Assembly (NCBI GenBank): GCA_932294295.1
Contig: OW028580.1
Coordinates: 30,072,396-30,136,395 of the forward strand
Origin: Alitta virens
Taxonomy: Eukaryota; Annelida; Polychaeta; Phyllodocida; Nereididae
Direction: 5' to 3'
DNA: 64,000 bases
The notes under the pieces are model-generated. The model saw nothing but the letters and a program-made list of their open reading frames with translations, was not told where the DNA came from and searched no databases. A program made the position numbers and the translations under genes. Positions 14,227-24,872 of the stretch are shown here, in pieces (position 1 is the stretch's first letter; the number at the start of each line of letters is the position of its first letter).

Positions 14227-14368
14227 CATGGCCAATTGTGCTATGTGCGTTTTCCATGCGTTTGGATAAACACATGGAAAACGCATGGTTTTTTCCTTAT
14301 CATAATTAGCTAAAAACCACACGTTTTCCATGCGTTTATCCTTCTCATGGAAAACGCACGTGGCACAT
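14227..14368. mobile_element. Palindromic MITE, family B copy 1
   Basis: Begins CATGGCCAATTGTGC after a TA and is almost a full-length inverted repeat built from the words GCGTTTTCCATGCGTTT and their complement around an AT-rich centre. The right terminal bases are eroded where the host TCTA array resumes. It is inserted in the microsatellite tail of a SINE. Confidence 0.8.
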
Positions 14369-14372
14369 CTAT

Positions 14373-14404
<32 letters not shown>

Positions 14405-14493
14405 ATAACATTCTACCTATCTACCTATCTATCTATCTACCTACCTACCCTACCTATACCTACCTATACCTACCTATACCTACCTAAACCTAC

Positions 14494-14530
<37 letters not shown>

Positions 14531-14531
14531 C
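14369..14531 (+). repeat. (TCTA)n compound microsatellite
   Basis: TCTA, CCTA and TACC repeats; continuation of the SINE tail on the far side of the family B insertion, later expanded. Confidence 0.85.
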
Positions 14532-15200
14532 CTTGCTATGGAAGCCATTTGCAGGAGAGTAGAATGCATCTTTGCTGATAAATGTATTGTATTTCAATCT
14601 GACAGCATGGTCCTTGGAATCCCCCTTCTCCCACAAATGGTGCAAAAAAGCACTCACAGTGCAGAAATCGCCCGAGTTATAATTAGACAGTTTTGTTTGT
14701 ATACAGTTGCATAATTTATTATCAGCACAATCATCTGGCCGAAAAGCGTTATTTTGCATTGTGTTGTAGTAGTCGGCACTCACAATGACGGTCACATAGA
14801 CACATGGCAGTGATCAAGTCATTCTCATGAAGGTCGCGTCCCTGGCTCCTGGGCCCTTTCGGATGATTACTGACAATTTGGCAGAAGAAAACAATCTGTC
14901 ATTACAACCCACTCCGTTGGGTTGTGTAAGCAAGCATGCTGCGGAATAAATAATTACAGTGGCAGTGATATGAAAGTAAACACTGATATGGACAGATTCC
15001 AACTGAATCACTTGCAATGTATGTGGTCGTCTGGACTTCTGTTCTTGTGAATCTTGTCAAAACAGAAGTACACGGAGGACATCTTTGATTTCAGTGGTCC
15101 TTTGAAACTTCTTTCTTGCAACATTAATGTTGTAAGATGCCCTAATCAGAGAGTAGAGACATTTGCCACTGGAGGCAGTCACCTTTCAAGATGAGCCCCA
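14532..15200. other. Unique non-coding stretch
   Basis: No gene recognised; reading frames below 90 codons without family resemblance. Confidence 0.45.
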
Positions 15201-15214
15201 AGGTCAAGAGGTCA
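15201..15214 (+). promoter_or_regulatory. DR2 nuclear-receptor element
   Basis: Two perfect AGGTCA half-sites in direct repeat separated by AG. DR2 elements are bound by RAR/RXR-type and related receptor heterodimers in bilaterians. An inverted-repeat element lies 32 bases downstream and more half-sites follow at 15292, 15459 and 15475. Seen as sequence; function is inferred. Confidence 0.45.
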
Positions 15215-15245
15215 GGCAGGCCATGGTCGTAGAAAACCATCCCAA

Positions 15246-15258
15246 GGTCACCTTGACC
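15246..15258. promoter_or_regulatory. IR3 palindrome GGTCAnnnTGACC
   Basis: GGTCACCTTGACC is a perfect 5-base-arm palindrome with a 3-base spacer, the shape of a steroid-receptor (estrogen-response-like) element. It lies within a local cluster of AGGTCA half-sites. Confidence 0.4.
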
Positions 15259-15373
15259 CGATGCACTTCCGCTTTCTCGTCTTCTAGTCGGGAGGTCATG
15301 TGGCTGTAATATGCACCATGGGAAGGCTGACATCACGAGGACACCACGTGACATTTGCTTGGCAGGCTAAATG

Positions 15374-15407
15374 GCAGAGGGCGCTGATGGTCATTTGCAG
15401 AGGGCGC
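15374..15407 (+). promoter_or_regulatory. Two tandem CTCF-core-like motifs
   Basis: GCAGAGGGCGC occurs twice, at 15374-15384 and 15397-15407, and both match the 11-base CTCF core (SYAGRKGGCRS). The upstream CCA part of the full consensus is absent in both. Candidate insulator sites only. Confidence 0.25.
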
Positions 15408-15723
15408 CCCCAGTAGACACGTGCTCTTCCCCTGGGATCATACAAATATCATTAGAAGAGGTCAGGCTGGACACAGGTCAGTCCCCTCATGGGGTCTCCA
15501 TGGTCCTCTGGCCTCTAAGCTCTTCCATGCAGACATCGTCAACCATGAGGTTATGCCGTTATGAGGCCAGTTACAGGCCTGTGTGACAGGTGGCTGTCTT
15601 CCACGGATACAAATTCAAGACAACACTAATTTATGAAATATTGAATTAACATTTCCAGAGCAATATAATGTTCTATTTCTTGTTCTTGCCTTCGGTGTTT
15701 CTCAATAGAGTCTTTTCATTGAA

Positions 15724-16008
15724 CAGCCCTGAATTCAGCAGGACATAAATCTTTCCTCTCCGCTTATTACTCATTTTGCTTTTCAGCCACAGTAGGTAAT
15801 AACTAACTTATTCCATAAATATAACTTTCTCAGAAAAATAACAAAAATCAAGGAAATGATAAAGTGTCAAATATACATTACAATGCACTAAAAATACTGC
15901 TGCTAGGATGCACTTTGTTTCAGCCAATCACAGCCAAGGGCGGGAACTTTTTCAGCCAATAGAATTGCAGTATTCTGTTTTACCCACCTGGTGGAAATAC
16001 AGAGAACC
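15724..16008 (+). mobile_element. Repeat family C, copy 1
   Basis: About 285 bases matching the reverse complement of 20962-21248 over the full length with scattered differences; shared words include GCTGCTAGGATGCACTTTG and GGCGGGAACTTTTTCAGCC. The flanks diverge at both ends, so this is a dispersed repeat rather than a large duplication. No clear TIR or target duplication is visible. Near the 3' end it carries the palindrome CCACCTGGTGG. Confidence 0.7.
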
Positions 16009-16502
16009 TTCCGTGAAAATCCACTATTTGTATCTTACAAACAAGTCAAAGAGACCGTAATTCTATTGACAGCCAATGCCAGCCAGCACACAAGACTGAT
16101 TTGGTACCAAGTTGCCAATTTGTAATTTTAATTAAAATCCATGACGTGGGTATAGAGGTTCCAGGACGTTTCCATTGACAGCCGCATTTTTATGCAAATT
16201 TCTATAAACTTTAGGATGATTCATCTTGATAAGCTCTCCGAAAACATCTGCAAACACGTTAAGTCATCAAAGACTCAACAAAGCCGTCTTTTTCTCTCTC
16301 GAGTGCTTGTGGGGTGCTTGGGTGACACAGGTGACCCGAGTACAGGCTGCTCTGGGGTAGTCGACCCAGAAACTGCCATTGGAATGACACGGGCAATATT
16401 GACATGGACCCCAATGACATCATGTTCTCAGAGAGGGACATTGAATTCCAATGTTACCATAAATAGGCTAGCAAAATTTATTTTACCACAGTGAACAGAA
16501 TA

Positions 16503-16810
16503 TAGTTAGTTTCATTAAAAACGGCCTGTCATATTAAACCCAGACAAAGCTAGATAACTTCTGCCCGTCAAATTGAAACTAGACAAAGCTGTCATAGCTG
16601 GCTAATCAAAACCGGATCTAAAAGTACATATTTATAATATATTAGATTAATTTCTTACATTTACCAATTTATATTTATCTGGTGATAGATGTAAGCCAAC
16701 TATTAACTATAGAAGTGGACAGAAGCAGCTGGCTTTAGCATGTTTAGACCACAGCCAGGTACAGGTCACTACAGACAGCTAGAGTCGACCGTATTTTATG
16801 ACACTAACTG
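16503..16810 (+). mobile_element. MITE family A, copy 1
   Basis: Starts TAGTTAGTTTCAT and ends with a sequence complementary to the family start; flanked by TA on both sides (16501-16502, 16811-16812). The internal region contains repeated GGCTATAGC/TAGCCAG words. About 308 bases with no coding capacity. TA duplication and short TIRs fit a Tc1/mariner-type non-autonomous element. Confidence 0.85.
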
Positions 16811-17964
16811 TAGCTGGATATCCGGATAAAACGATCTTGTTTAGAGGACATACTTCAGCATTTCAGTGATTGTATGGCTTCCTCTTTGTCTGTGTTATGG
16901 TGTGTTTTTAGATAAATCTTTTAAAACCACTCCTTTAATGGATGGGCAGATGACTATGTCTACTTGCACCGTGCCAATAAAAAATAAAGTAAAAAGTTGA
17001 CTTAATGGGTTTGTTTTGTTTTGCCTTTCAGTTTTCCCAGACACCATCAAAGGCACAATGCCGTGTTAATGGCATCTGTTTTGTTGCAAATACTCGAAAT
17101 GAAACAAACAAAAAAACCATATCAAGAGAGATCGAAAAGGGCAAAGAGAAAGACGTTGTGACGGCCCGACTCTTGACTCGGGTTGGCATGACGGTCGGCG
17201 TTGCAGTTCTCAAAGGCACACAAGGTGCCAGTGTGAGTTGTGTAAACGATGTTACACTCTCTGTCCATGAAAGAGAACGGAAAGGTTCACCAGGTCAACT
17301 TTGACATAAATTACATCAAACTGGGCGACTATTTTCTCCACCTGCTGCCCGCCAATTTTTATGCACTTTGAGAACGAGTCAATATTTCACGGCGCAGAAT
17401 TGACACACCTGTGCAAAATGGCCACATAACATTCAGATCAGATGAGGTGGGTTGCTAAATGACTTAGATGGAGCAATAATGAATCACGGGTAAGTCTAAT
17501 AAAACTTGTTGATGCATCCGCTGAGATTGAAGGCGCATCTATGATGATCCATAGAGGCTGATGAGCGAACGCACCTCTAAGTTAGAGCAGAGGGCTAGCT
17601 GGTTCCGGCCATGCATTTATTCGGCTCGTTTATTAAAACCATCCATCACTGTCAGAAGAGCCGTTCAATGGGGGGCTGTGGACATCTCCAAGGTAGCGCT
17701 TATAAGGGCCGTAGCCCTGCCTCATCAAATACTACAAGGCATGAGCTCAAAGGAGAAAAGCAAGGCCATTATTTATGGGCTGCATGGTCTTGGTCCTATT
17801 TCTCCCATGGAGCCAGTGTTAGTGGCTAAGATACCTCTTAAGGAAACATTTATTGATATGAGAATTGGTCGTAATGGATGTTGGTCTCCACATACATGAG
17901 CCTGCATGGTGGTAGACAGCAGTCAAACGAGTCAAAATGCATTCATTCTCTTGTCTTTTATGTA
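16811..17964. other. Unique non-coding stretch between MITEs
   Basis: Frames at 17005-17304 and 17561-17899 (99 and 112 codons) overlap other frames and match no family I know. A run AATAAAAAATAAAG lies at about 16976-16989. Confidence 0.45.
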
Positions 17965-18274
17965 CAGTTAGTTTCATAAAATATGGTCGACTCTAGACAG
18001 CTGTAGCCACCCACTCCTGGATGTAGCTATAACTGGCTATAGCCAACCACTTCTGTCTACTCCTAGCTTATAATCGGCTTACTGAAAAAAATATAAACCT
18101 TGGCAAATGTAAGAAATTTATCTAATATATCATAAATATGTACTTTTTGATCCGGCTTCGAGTAGCAAGCTATAGCGAGACAGTTCAGTTTAGTGGCAGG
18201 TAGCATCGTACAGCAGAATCTGTACAGCTTTGTCTGGATTCAATTTGACAGGGCGTTTTTATTGAAACTAACTG
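17965..18274 (-). mobile_element. MITE family A, copy 2 (inverted)
   Basis: Complete copy in the opposite orientation to copy 1: begins CAGTTAGTTTCATAAAATA and ends TTTCAATAAAAACG-type sequence in reverse, ...GAAACTAACTG. Flanking TA on both sides (17963-17964, 18275-18276). Confidence 0.9.
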
Positions 18275-20961
18275 TAACGCACTATACTTTAGTAATAATA
18301 TCAAGTTATTACATGTAAGACTGAGACTGCAGTTTTTGTAGATTGCATAGAACCCATGTAATTACAAGCAGATAAAAGCATCGTCTTGAAGGTCCATATG
18401 AGAACCCTCCGGGCAAACGTGTCCAAGTGAGGTCATCTGGGACCCAGGTCCCGTTAATGAGACGTCAAGGGTCCTCTCGGGACACCCTTTCCGGAGGTCC
18501 AGCATCGCCAAGCACTCTTCCATCAGCCATCGACAGGACCAGGGCACAGCGTCCGACCAACTGCCAGATTGGCCACAGGAAACAGATCGATGGGCACATC
18601 GCACACCTTCCTTCTTCATGCCTGATTAGCAGTCGTCTGGTGGGGGCTAGGATGTGCACTCCCATCGACCACGATGGCCCCACCCCCCCCCCCCCCCTCC
18701 ACCCGCAATCCTCCCAGCCCACGTTGAGGAAAAATTAAGTTGGCAAAGACACATTTCATCAAGGAGATGCTGAGGACGTAAGTGCATGATGCCAAAACAC
18801 GAGAACTGGGTCACCGATCAATCGCGAGCCATTCACCTTTTGAAATCAAGGCATGGCCGCCAAAATCTCAGGTGAATGGAGGCATCTGTTTAAACTAGTT
18901 TTGTGAACTCTACTTATCTGCATTTCACAGGAAATCAACACAAACCATGTATGCATAACTGCTCAACCTGATCTCCCTATATTTGGAGTTAGATATTAGG
19001 AGGGCTACCTTCTGACCTTATATTTTTCAATCAGGCCAAGCAGAGGCCTCTGGGGAACACTTCAAGCAACGTTCGATTTGAGGGTGAAGGGTTTTATGTT
19101 TCCCCCTGGACATATTCTAGCTATTTTTAGCCACAGAAAGGGCCCATTCAAGGTGCATGGAAGTAGTTTATGGTTATGCATTGATTTTGACGAAGGTTAA
19201 TCTTCCCAATCGGACCACATGCTCCTCCAATTGACTTCAGGTCAAACGTGTTTTAACACAAAATGCTTCGGGGAAGGCTGGGGGAAATCAATCAGGAAAA
19301 ATCGCTACTAATAAGCCATTGCAAGGAGGAGCAGACATGCAGGATGTTGACTAGTTCATGCCTGCAACGCAAGCAAAGTGCAACCAGCTTGGTTTCTTCA
19401 GGCAGCCCACCAGAGATAGCGAGTCGCAGCTAAACTAACATATGACTTACAGAAACTCCCAGGAGAACGCTTGGTTAATACAGGGACCTTGTTGCCTTGG
19501 TAAAACACCTGACTCTGGGCAAATGTTTTCTCATTGAAATGACAACAAACATTGACAGTCTGCTTTACAAATTATGTGTACATTCTAGCCAGCATAAAAG
19601 CAGGGACAGGCTGGCAACCAGTGTGTATATATTCCAGAATCACCACTGACTCAGCAAAACACTGGAGTGATCTATTTCAAAATGATTAGCGTGCTCTGTG
19701 ACAGCCTGTCTGTAGCCAGGCAGAAGACGGAAACATGTCTTTACTCAAACTGAAAATGAGTTCCCCATCAGTAAAATGTACATAGTGTGCATAATAAATG
19801 GAATTGAAAGGAGGTCAGTTTTAACATTCATCTTTATAGGGTGATCTCTTGTTCAACATTACATTCCTATTCAAGTTATTTCAGTAGATCTGAAAGAGTG
19901 GCCGAGTTGATCCACAAGGAATGACATTTTGGCGAATGCCACATGCCCCGAGCAACAGGCAAGGCTGCATCTTCCCTGAAGGCCATTGTGCAGTCCATAA
20001 GTAGACATTCTTTATAAGAAGAATGCTATAGATTATATGAAGTCAACTAAGGTTTACTCAAGCCAAGGGCTGATAACAGGATTGTTATTGTGGTCACTAG
20101 GGTTCTGTCGTTCATTATTCTTGGCCAGCTTTGAAAAGGGCCGCAATCTATAGAAATAAAAGGATTGTCCAAATGACTTAGCTGGGGCTGAATCGAGTCA
20201 TCTAAAGAACAATTTGTCTTTAATGGAAGTCACACCCACAGAGGACGATGGTCTGCCCCGAAATCTCCCTGACACGCCCTCCATTCTGCTGCCTAATCGC
20301 CTTTTTGTCTCAGTCGATGAATCTAATTCCCTTTTGGACAAACTTGCAGTGCATTAATCACTGCCAAAACTGTTGCTACGTTCTCCAAACACCCATACTT
20401 CGACGTAAACTGTAGTCCTATATGACAAATGAAGTCTCTCATCCATTGTAATTAAGTCAAGCTCAGTCTGGCAGCCATTTCACGACATTAACAACAACTT
20501 TAATCAATAAGCAGCGCCTGGACTCAATATAAACCAAAATGCAATCAATATCAGCTGAGGCGGCTGACTAGACTGCCAATTAAGTGATTTGATGGAAATA
20601 ATTGAATTACAATAAATTCTACTGTTCCTTCTGTTAACTTTCACACTTTGTTTTGGCAATTTATGGAGAATGTCTTCGTTCTTCGCAACCTGATCAAAAC
20701 AAATTCCGAAAAAGAATATGTGAGTGAATGGTAAGGAATTAGGCAAGCTCAGGATCCATATTGCCCTTCTACGACAGCCATTACTGCTCGCCCGCGTTGA
20801 CGAAACTTAGCGAAGGAGTTGGGGGTAAAGCAAAGCGACTACTATACATATATATGTGCATGAATTGTGGTTTGAAACCTAGTTAATTTCTTATCAATAA
20901 TTTCCCATTAATGACAAAAGGGTAAGACATTACCAGACGGAGACAGGGTGGTTTCTCTGTA
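18275..20961. other. Unique non-coding stretch
   Basis: No gene or repeat recognised apart from a poly-C tract. The frames at 18362-18738 overlap on both strands and are unconvincing. A MEF2-consensus CTATTTTTAG lies at 19121-19130. Confidence 0.45.
18683..18697. repeat. Poly-C tract (15 C)
   Basis: Plus-strand run; accounts for the Pro- or Gly-rich pieces in overlapping frames. Confidence 0.9.
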
Positions 20962-21248
20962 GGGTTCTCTGTATTTCCACCAGGTGGCTACGACAGAATA
21001 CTGCAATTCTATTGGCTGAAAAAGTTCCCGCCCTTGAATGTGATTGGCTGAAGCAAAGTGCATCCTAGCAGCAGTATTTGTAATGCATTTCGATGTATAT
21101 TTGACATCTTATCATTCAATTGATTTCTATTATTTCCCGAGAAACTTTTATTTATGGAATCAGTTAGTTATGATCTAATATGTCTGAAAAGCAAAAATGA
21201 GTAGTAAGAGGAGAAAAAAGAATTATGTCTAACTAAATTCAGGGCTGC
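20962..21248 (-). mobile_element. Repeat family C, copy 2 (inverted)
   Basis: Reverse-complement match to 15724-16008. The two copies face each other across 4.95 kb and could pair or recombine. At 20977-20988 it carries CCACCAGGTGGC, which fits the CTCF core consensus CCASYAGRKGGC. Confidence 0.7.
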
Positions 21249-21302
21249 TCAGCAAAAATACATTTATTCCAATAATCATGTTAGTCATATATGGCAAAGG
21301 GG

Positions 21303-21496
21303 TGGGGGCCTAGCTCAGTGGTAGCGCGCTGGGCTTCCAACCACTGGATCCCAGGTTCAATTCCCGGTCGAGCCTATGTTGGATGGTTGTTTCATCCTTC
21401 GTCTCATTGCCATGGTCCCTACCTGTCCTAATTAGCCCATCAGGTGCAGAAATACAGAACGTAAAGCCCTAATCCACCACCACCACCACCATCACA
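21303..21496 (+). mobile_element. tRNA-derived SINE, family D copy 1
   Basis: The head is tRNA-like, with A-box TAGCTCAGTGGTAG and B-box GGTTCAATTCC at normal spacing. A body follows with CTCATTGCCATGGTCCCT, GTGCAGAAATACAG and an ACGTAAAGCC end, then a short (CAC)n tail. The cloverleaf stems pair poorly, so this is a retroposon rather than a working tRNA gene. RNA polymerase III would be the expected transcription route. Confidence 0.85.
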
Positions 21497-21585
21497 GAAT
21501 GTTGTAATATAATGGATGGACTAGGCATGGAGTGTAAGCACAGGAGCATTTCATATCATAACACAAAACCATTAGGGCACTGGCC

Positions 21586-21588
21586 TTA
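21586..21588. repeat. Target-site duplication, left (TTA)
   Basis: TTA immediately outside the left terminal inverted repeat, matched by TTA at 23810-23812. A longer TTAA reading fits the left side only (the right is TTTA). Confidence 0.6.
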
Positions 21589-21825
21589 AGCCCCGTTCCC
21601 ACATAGCCGAGTTACTCGTAGTCAACTCGTAGTATTACGTAACACGCCTCTCGGGCCCAACTCTTACTAAACTCGGCGATTACTCCTCGCACTCGAGAGA
21701 TGCTCGGCGAGTAACTCCTGAGTCTCGTAGCGAACTCGTGAGATTTGGAGCCGAGTTTGCCGAGTCTCCCGAGTATGCCGTGCTGCACGGCACACTCGGC
21801 GAATTATCCAGGAGTCCAAAAACTC

Positions 21826-22035
21826 GGCCATGACTCGCCGAGTTACTCCTCGAACTCGCCGAGTTACTCCTCGAACTCGCCGAGTTACTCCTCGAACTCG
21901 CCGAGTTACTCGGCGCTATTTTCGCTCGTATTACACTCAGGGGGGATGTTCAGGAGTGCGAGGAGTAACTCGGCGAGTTGTAGGAGTAACTCGGCGAGTT
22001 GTAGGAGTAACTCGCCGAGTAACTCGCCGAGTTCT
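21826..22035. repeat. Left subterminal CpG-rich array
   Basis: First block (21826-21920): about four copies of a 21-base unit made of the palindrome AACTCGCCGAGTT plus ACTCCTCG. Second block (21955-22035): related units, mostly in the opposite sense (GAGTAACTCGGCGAGTTG). The arrays can fold on themselves and with the right array. The Ser/Arg-rich open frames here are artefacts of the 21-base period. Confidence 0.9.
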
Positions 22036-22072
22036 ACCTTTAGTACATGCATCATCAGCGTAGGGGGTCGTA

Positions 22073-22603
22073 TATAATATAAAAGGCCGCTGCTCCTCTA
22101 ATATCAGTCCGATTTTCGTCAAATAAAGATTGTTTTGTAGTATAATTCATAGTGATTCCATACGTATTTTCGGATTTAAAAAAACCCGAATATTAAGCGA
22201 GATATTTGTCTGAGAAGGCAGTTGTCTTGCGGTGGCTGCTGCTCCATTTATATTAATCCGATTTTCGTCAAATCAGGACTGAATTGTAGTATAAATCATA
22301 CTGATTCCATACGCGTTTTCGGATTGAAAATAGACCAAATATTAAGCGAGATATTCGTCTGAGAAGGCAGCTAAGTTGGCGGAGGCAAACAGTGGTGCTC
22401 TCGCAGACGTCCGCGCCCGGACTGTATCAATGCAGGTAAGGCTGAGCGCTACTTTAAAAGGCTGCTGCTCCCCTAATATTAGTCCGATTTTCGTCAAATA
22501 AATATTGAATTATAGTCGAGTTCATACTTATTCCACACAGATTTTCAGATTGAAAATAGACCAAATATTAAGCGAGATATTTGTCTGAGAAGGCAGGTAG
22601 TCT
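22073..22603 (+). repeat. Three copies of an internal ~150-base block
   Basis: Copies at about 22073-22225, 22230-22375 and 22453-22602 share CCGATTTTCGTCAAAT, TTCGGATTGAAAATAGACC and TTAAGCGAGATATTTGTCTG. A fourth copy is at about 23345-23503. The copies are diverged, so amplification inside the element predates this insertion. Confidence 0.8.
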
Positions 22604-22744
22604 GGCGGCGGCAAGGTGCTCTGTGTATGGCCCTGACATGAATGGTGTGGTCAATATTTTTGACCATTTTATATACATTGTTTGGATGAGCTTTATTGCA
22701 ATTCATTTCTACTCATTCTGCCAACTGCCATGACTGTTATGTCA

Positions 22745-23026
22745 ATTGCTATTAGCATTTTGAATGATACAAAGAATGGGTGTAGAGCATACAGCAAATT
22801 CAATACATGTGTCAATTGCCTAATTGCCTAAATTGGGGTTTTCTTTGACCTGTCATTTCATGGTTTGTTCAAAGATGACACAGTAATTGCTATTAGCATT
22901 TTGAATGATACAAAGAATTGGTGTAGAGCATACAGCAAATTCAATACATGTGTCAATTGCCTAATTGCCTAAATTGGGGTTCTTTGACCTGTCATTTCAT
23001 GGTTTGTTCAAAGATGACACAGTAAT
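22745..23026 (+). repeat. 141-base direct duplication
   Basis: Two copies beginning ATTGCTATTAGCATTTTG at 22745 and 22886, nearly identical (one base change and a short T-run difference among those seen), making it the youngest internal duplication in the element. Confidence 0.85.
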
Positions 23027-23344
23027 ATGACATTGTCTTGATTGTCATTCACAATTACAAAAATATGTAATTGCTTTCATTAATTAAAAGCAATATATTT
23101 AATTGTAATTACCAGGCAATGATTATATTTGTATAACTTTCTTATCTTTTTGTGTTAATTTGAATCTTATTGTGATATTATGATCAGTATAAATTTGTGT
23201 ATATTTTGTAAAATTTAAATCTAATATTGATATTGTAATTAGTATTTGTGATTTGATCTGTGATTTTATTTGCTATATTTAATTTACTTATACTGGTGCT
23301 CCCTGAAGCGTCCGCGCCCAGACTGTATTAATGCAGAAAGCTGA

Positions 23345-23503
23345 GCGCTTCTTTAAAAAGCTACTGCTCCCTTAATATTAGTCCGATTTTCGTCAAATAA
23401 AGATTGTTTTGTAGTATAATTCATAGTGACTCCATAGGTTTTTTCGGATCGAAAATAGATCAAATATTAAGCGAGATATTCATCTGAGAATGCAGGTAGG
23501 CTG
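23345..23503 (+). repeat. Fourth copy of internal block
   Basis: Matches the blocks at 22073-22603. It is preceded, as is the third copy, by CCGCGCCC-type sequence and GCTGAGCGC, so the duplicated unit includes that upstream part. Confidence 0.75.
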
Positions 23504-23555
23504 GCGTCGGCCTATCATTCGATGGGTGACTCGTCGCTGTCGTAGACACCTTGCT

Positions 23556-23700
23556 TCACCCGGCGAGTTACTCCTGGTACTCGGCGAGTTACTCCTGGTA
23601 CTCGGCGAGTCACTCCTGGTACTCGGCGAGTCGCTCGCTGAACCCGCCGAGTAACTCGGCGAGTAATTCGGCGAGTAACTCGGCGAGTCACCCCTGGTCA
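23556..23700. repeat. Right subterminal CpG-rich array
   Basis: About six units of ACTCGGCGAGTTACTCCTGG-type sequence, complementary to parts of the left array. Together with the TIRs this lets the element fold into a long cruciform-like structure. Confidence 0.85.
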
Positions 23701-23815
23701 TTTTTTCCGCAAAAATTCGTCGCCAACTCCTCGAATTTTGGGTGTTACGTAATTTTATGTTATTACTACGAGTTGACTACGAGTAACTCGGCTATGTGGG
23801 AACGGGGCTTTAGTC

Positions 23816-24872
23816 TGAACAGGGCCATCTCCACTTCATGCTGCTTCTCGATCCTGTGGGTTCATTCTCCTCCAGTTTTGTTTAACTTAGAGATAAACTG
23901 AACACCTGCCTGTGAATGCCATCAGGAAAGCTGCAGGAGGCATCTCTTGAAGTGAAAAGCTAGTATCTTGCAGTGAAATGGGTCATGTTATGTAATGTAT
24001 ACTCAAAACCTTCGGGCTGAGTAGGCAGTTTTAGCAATAGTTCGATGTTTAAATGTCACGCATACCAAAAACAATGAACCAAACTTAAAAACCAGTCTTC
24101 TTTTTAAAAATGCCAAGTTGTGCATCACACAGAAAGCTCTTCAGATCTAGGAGCATTGAGACATTAGGCAATAGAAAGGGCAAACTTCACGGGTAAAGCC
24201 CATGTGTTTCTGCAGCCAGTATTTCTACATGACCTAGCCATTATGCAGTCCATAAGACAGGCTTGTAGCAGGCACCTTAATGGACCAATAGATCGGCCAG
24301 TAGCAAATTAGGCGCTATAGCCAGCAGGGGGAAGCATTGGTCAGCATGCAATTGCTGGAATTACATGTGATCAAGTCTCGTAAAAAGGTCACAAGCAGTC
24401 GGTGAAGAATTGGCCAATAGCTAAGCCCAAATAAAGCCATAATTTCCCAAATTAAGCAATTTACTCCCATATCCTGGCTGGTTTAAAAGCAACAACATCC
24501 AGTCTAAGACTGAATTCCCAAAAATCAGGATAACTAGCTTTGCGGGAGATTTCTCCATTTCCATCATATCTTCCTGAAGAGGCTGCAGTCCCTGACTGCA
24601 ACTGGAATTAATCATCCTCCCCAGCTTCATGCCACATTTCAAATAACCTGCAATTGCCCATTTGAGGAAATTAAGTCTCCAAATTGCTGGGGAATTTAAA
24701 CATTGAAGAAGTTCAGATTGAATGCAAGGCTCAAGTTTTCATTGTTTCACTTAATAGAGGTATTTGTTAGCAATGGAATATTTATACGGAGAGGAAAGAA
24801 TACGGATTATGATTACCTGCAGAATTTAGACTATTAAAGGCTGCGACTTATTGTCCATGAAGTAATATATGA
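23816..24872. other. Unique non-coding stretch
   Basis: No gene recognised. AT-rich with many ATTA/AATTA words, compatible with a regulatory or plain intergenic sequence. Confidence 0.4.

Larger units (their letters stand above)
21589..23809. mobile_element. 2.2 kb non-autonomous TIR transposon (PIF/Harbinger-like?)
   Basis: Terminal inverted repeats are identical over 46 bases (21589-21634 and 23764-23809), start AGCCCCGTTCCCACATAGCC, and are followed on both sides by a shared TTACGTAAC word. Flanking TTA suggests a PIF/Harbinger-type 3-base duplication. The inside has three layers: CpG-rich arrays near each end, four copies of a block containing CCGATTTTCGTCAAAT, and an AT-rich core with a 141-base direct duplication. 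No transposase is encoded. The TIR identity suggests a fairly recent insertion or conserved function of the ends. Confidence 0.85.

Noticed and set aside
21303..21372. Functional tRNA gene
   Set aside because: A- and B-boxes are present but stems pair poorly and the sequence continues into a SINE body shared by four other copies.
21745..22122. Ser/Arg-rich frames in CpG-rich sequence
   Set aside because: Translation of the 21-base subterminal array of the transposon, open in several frames.
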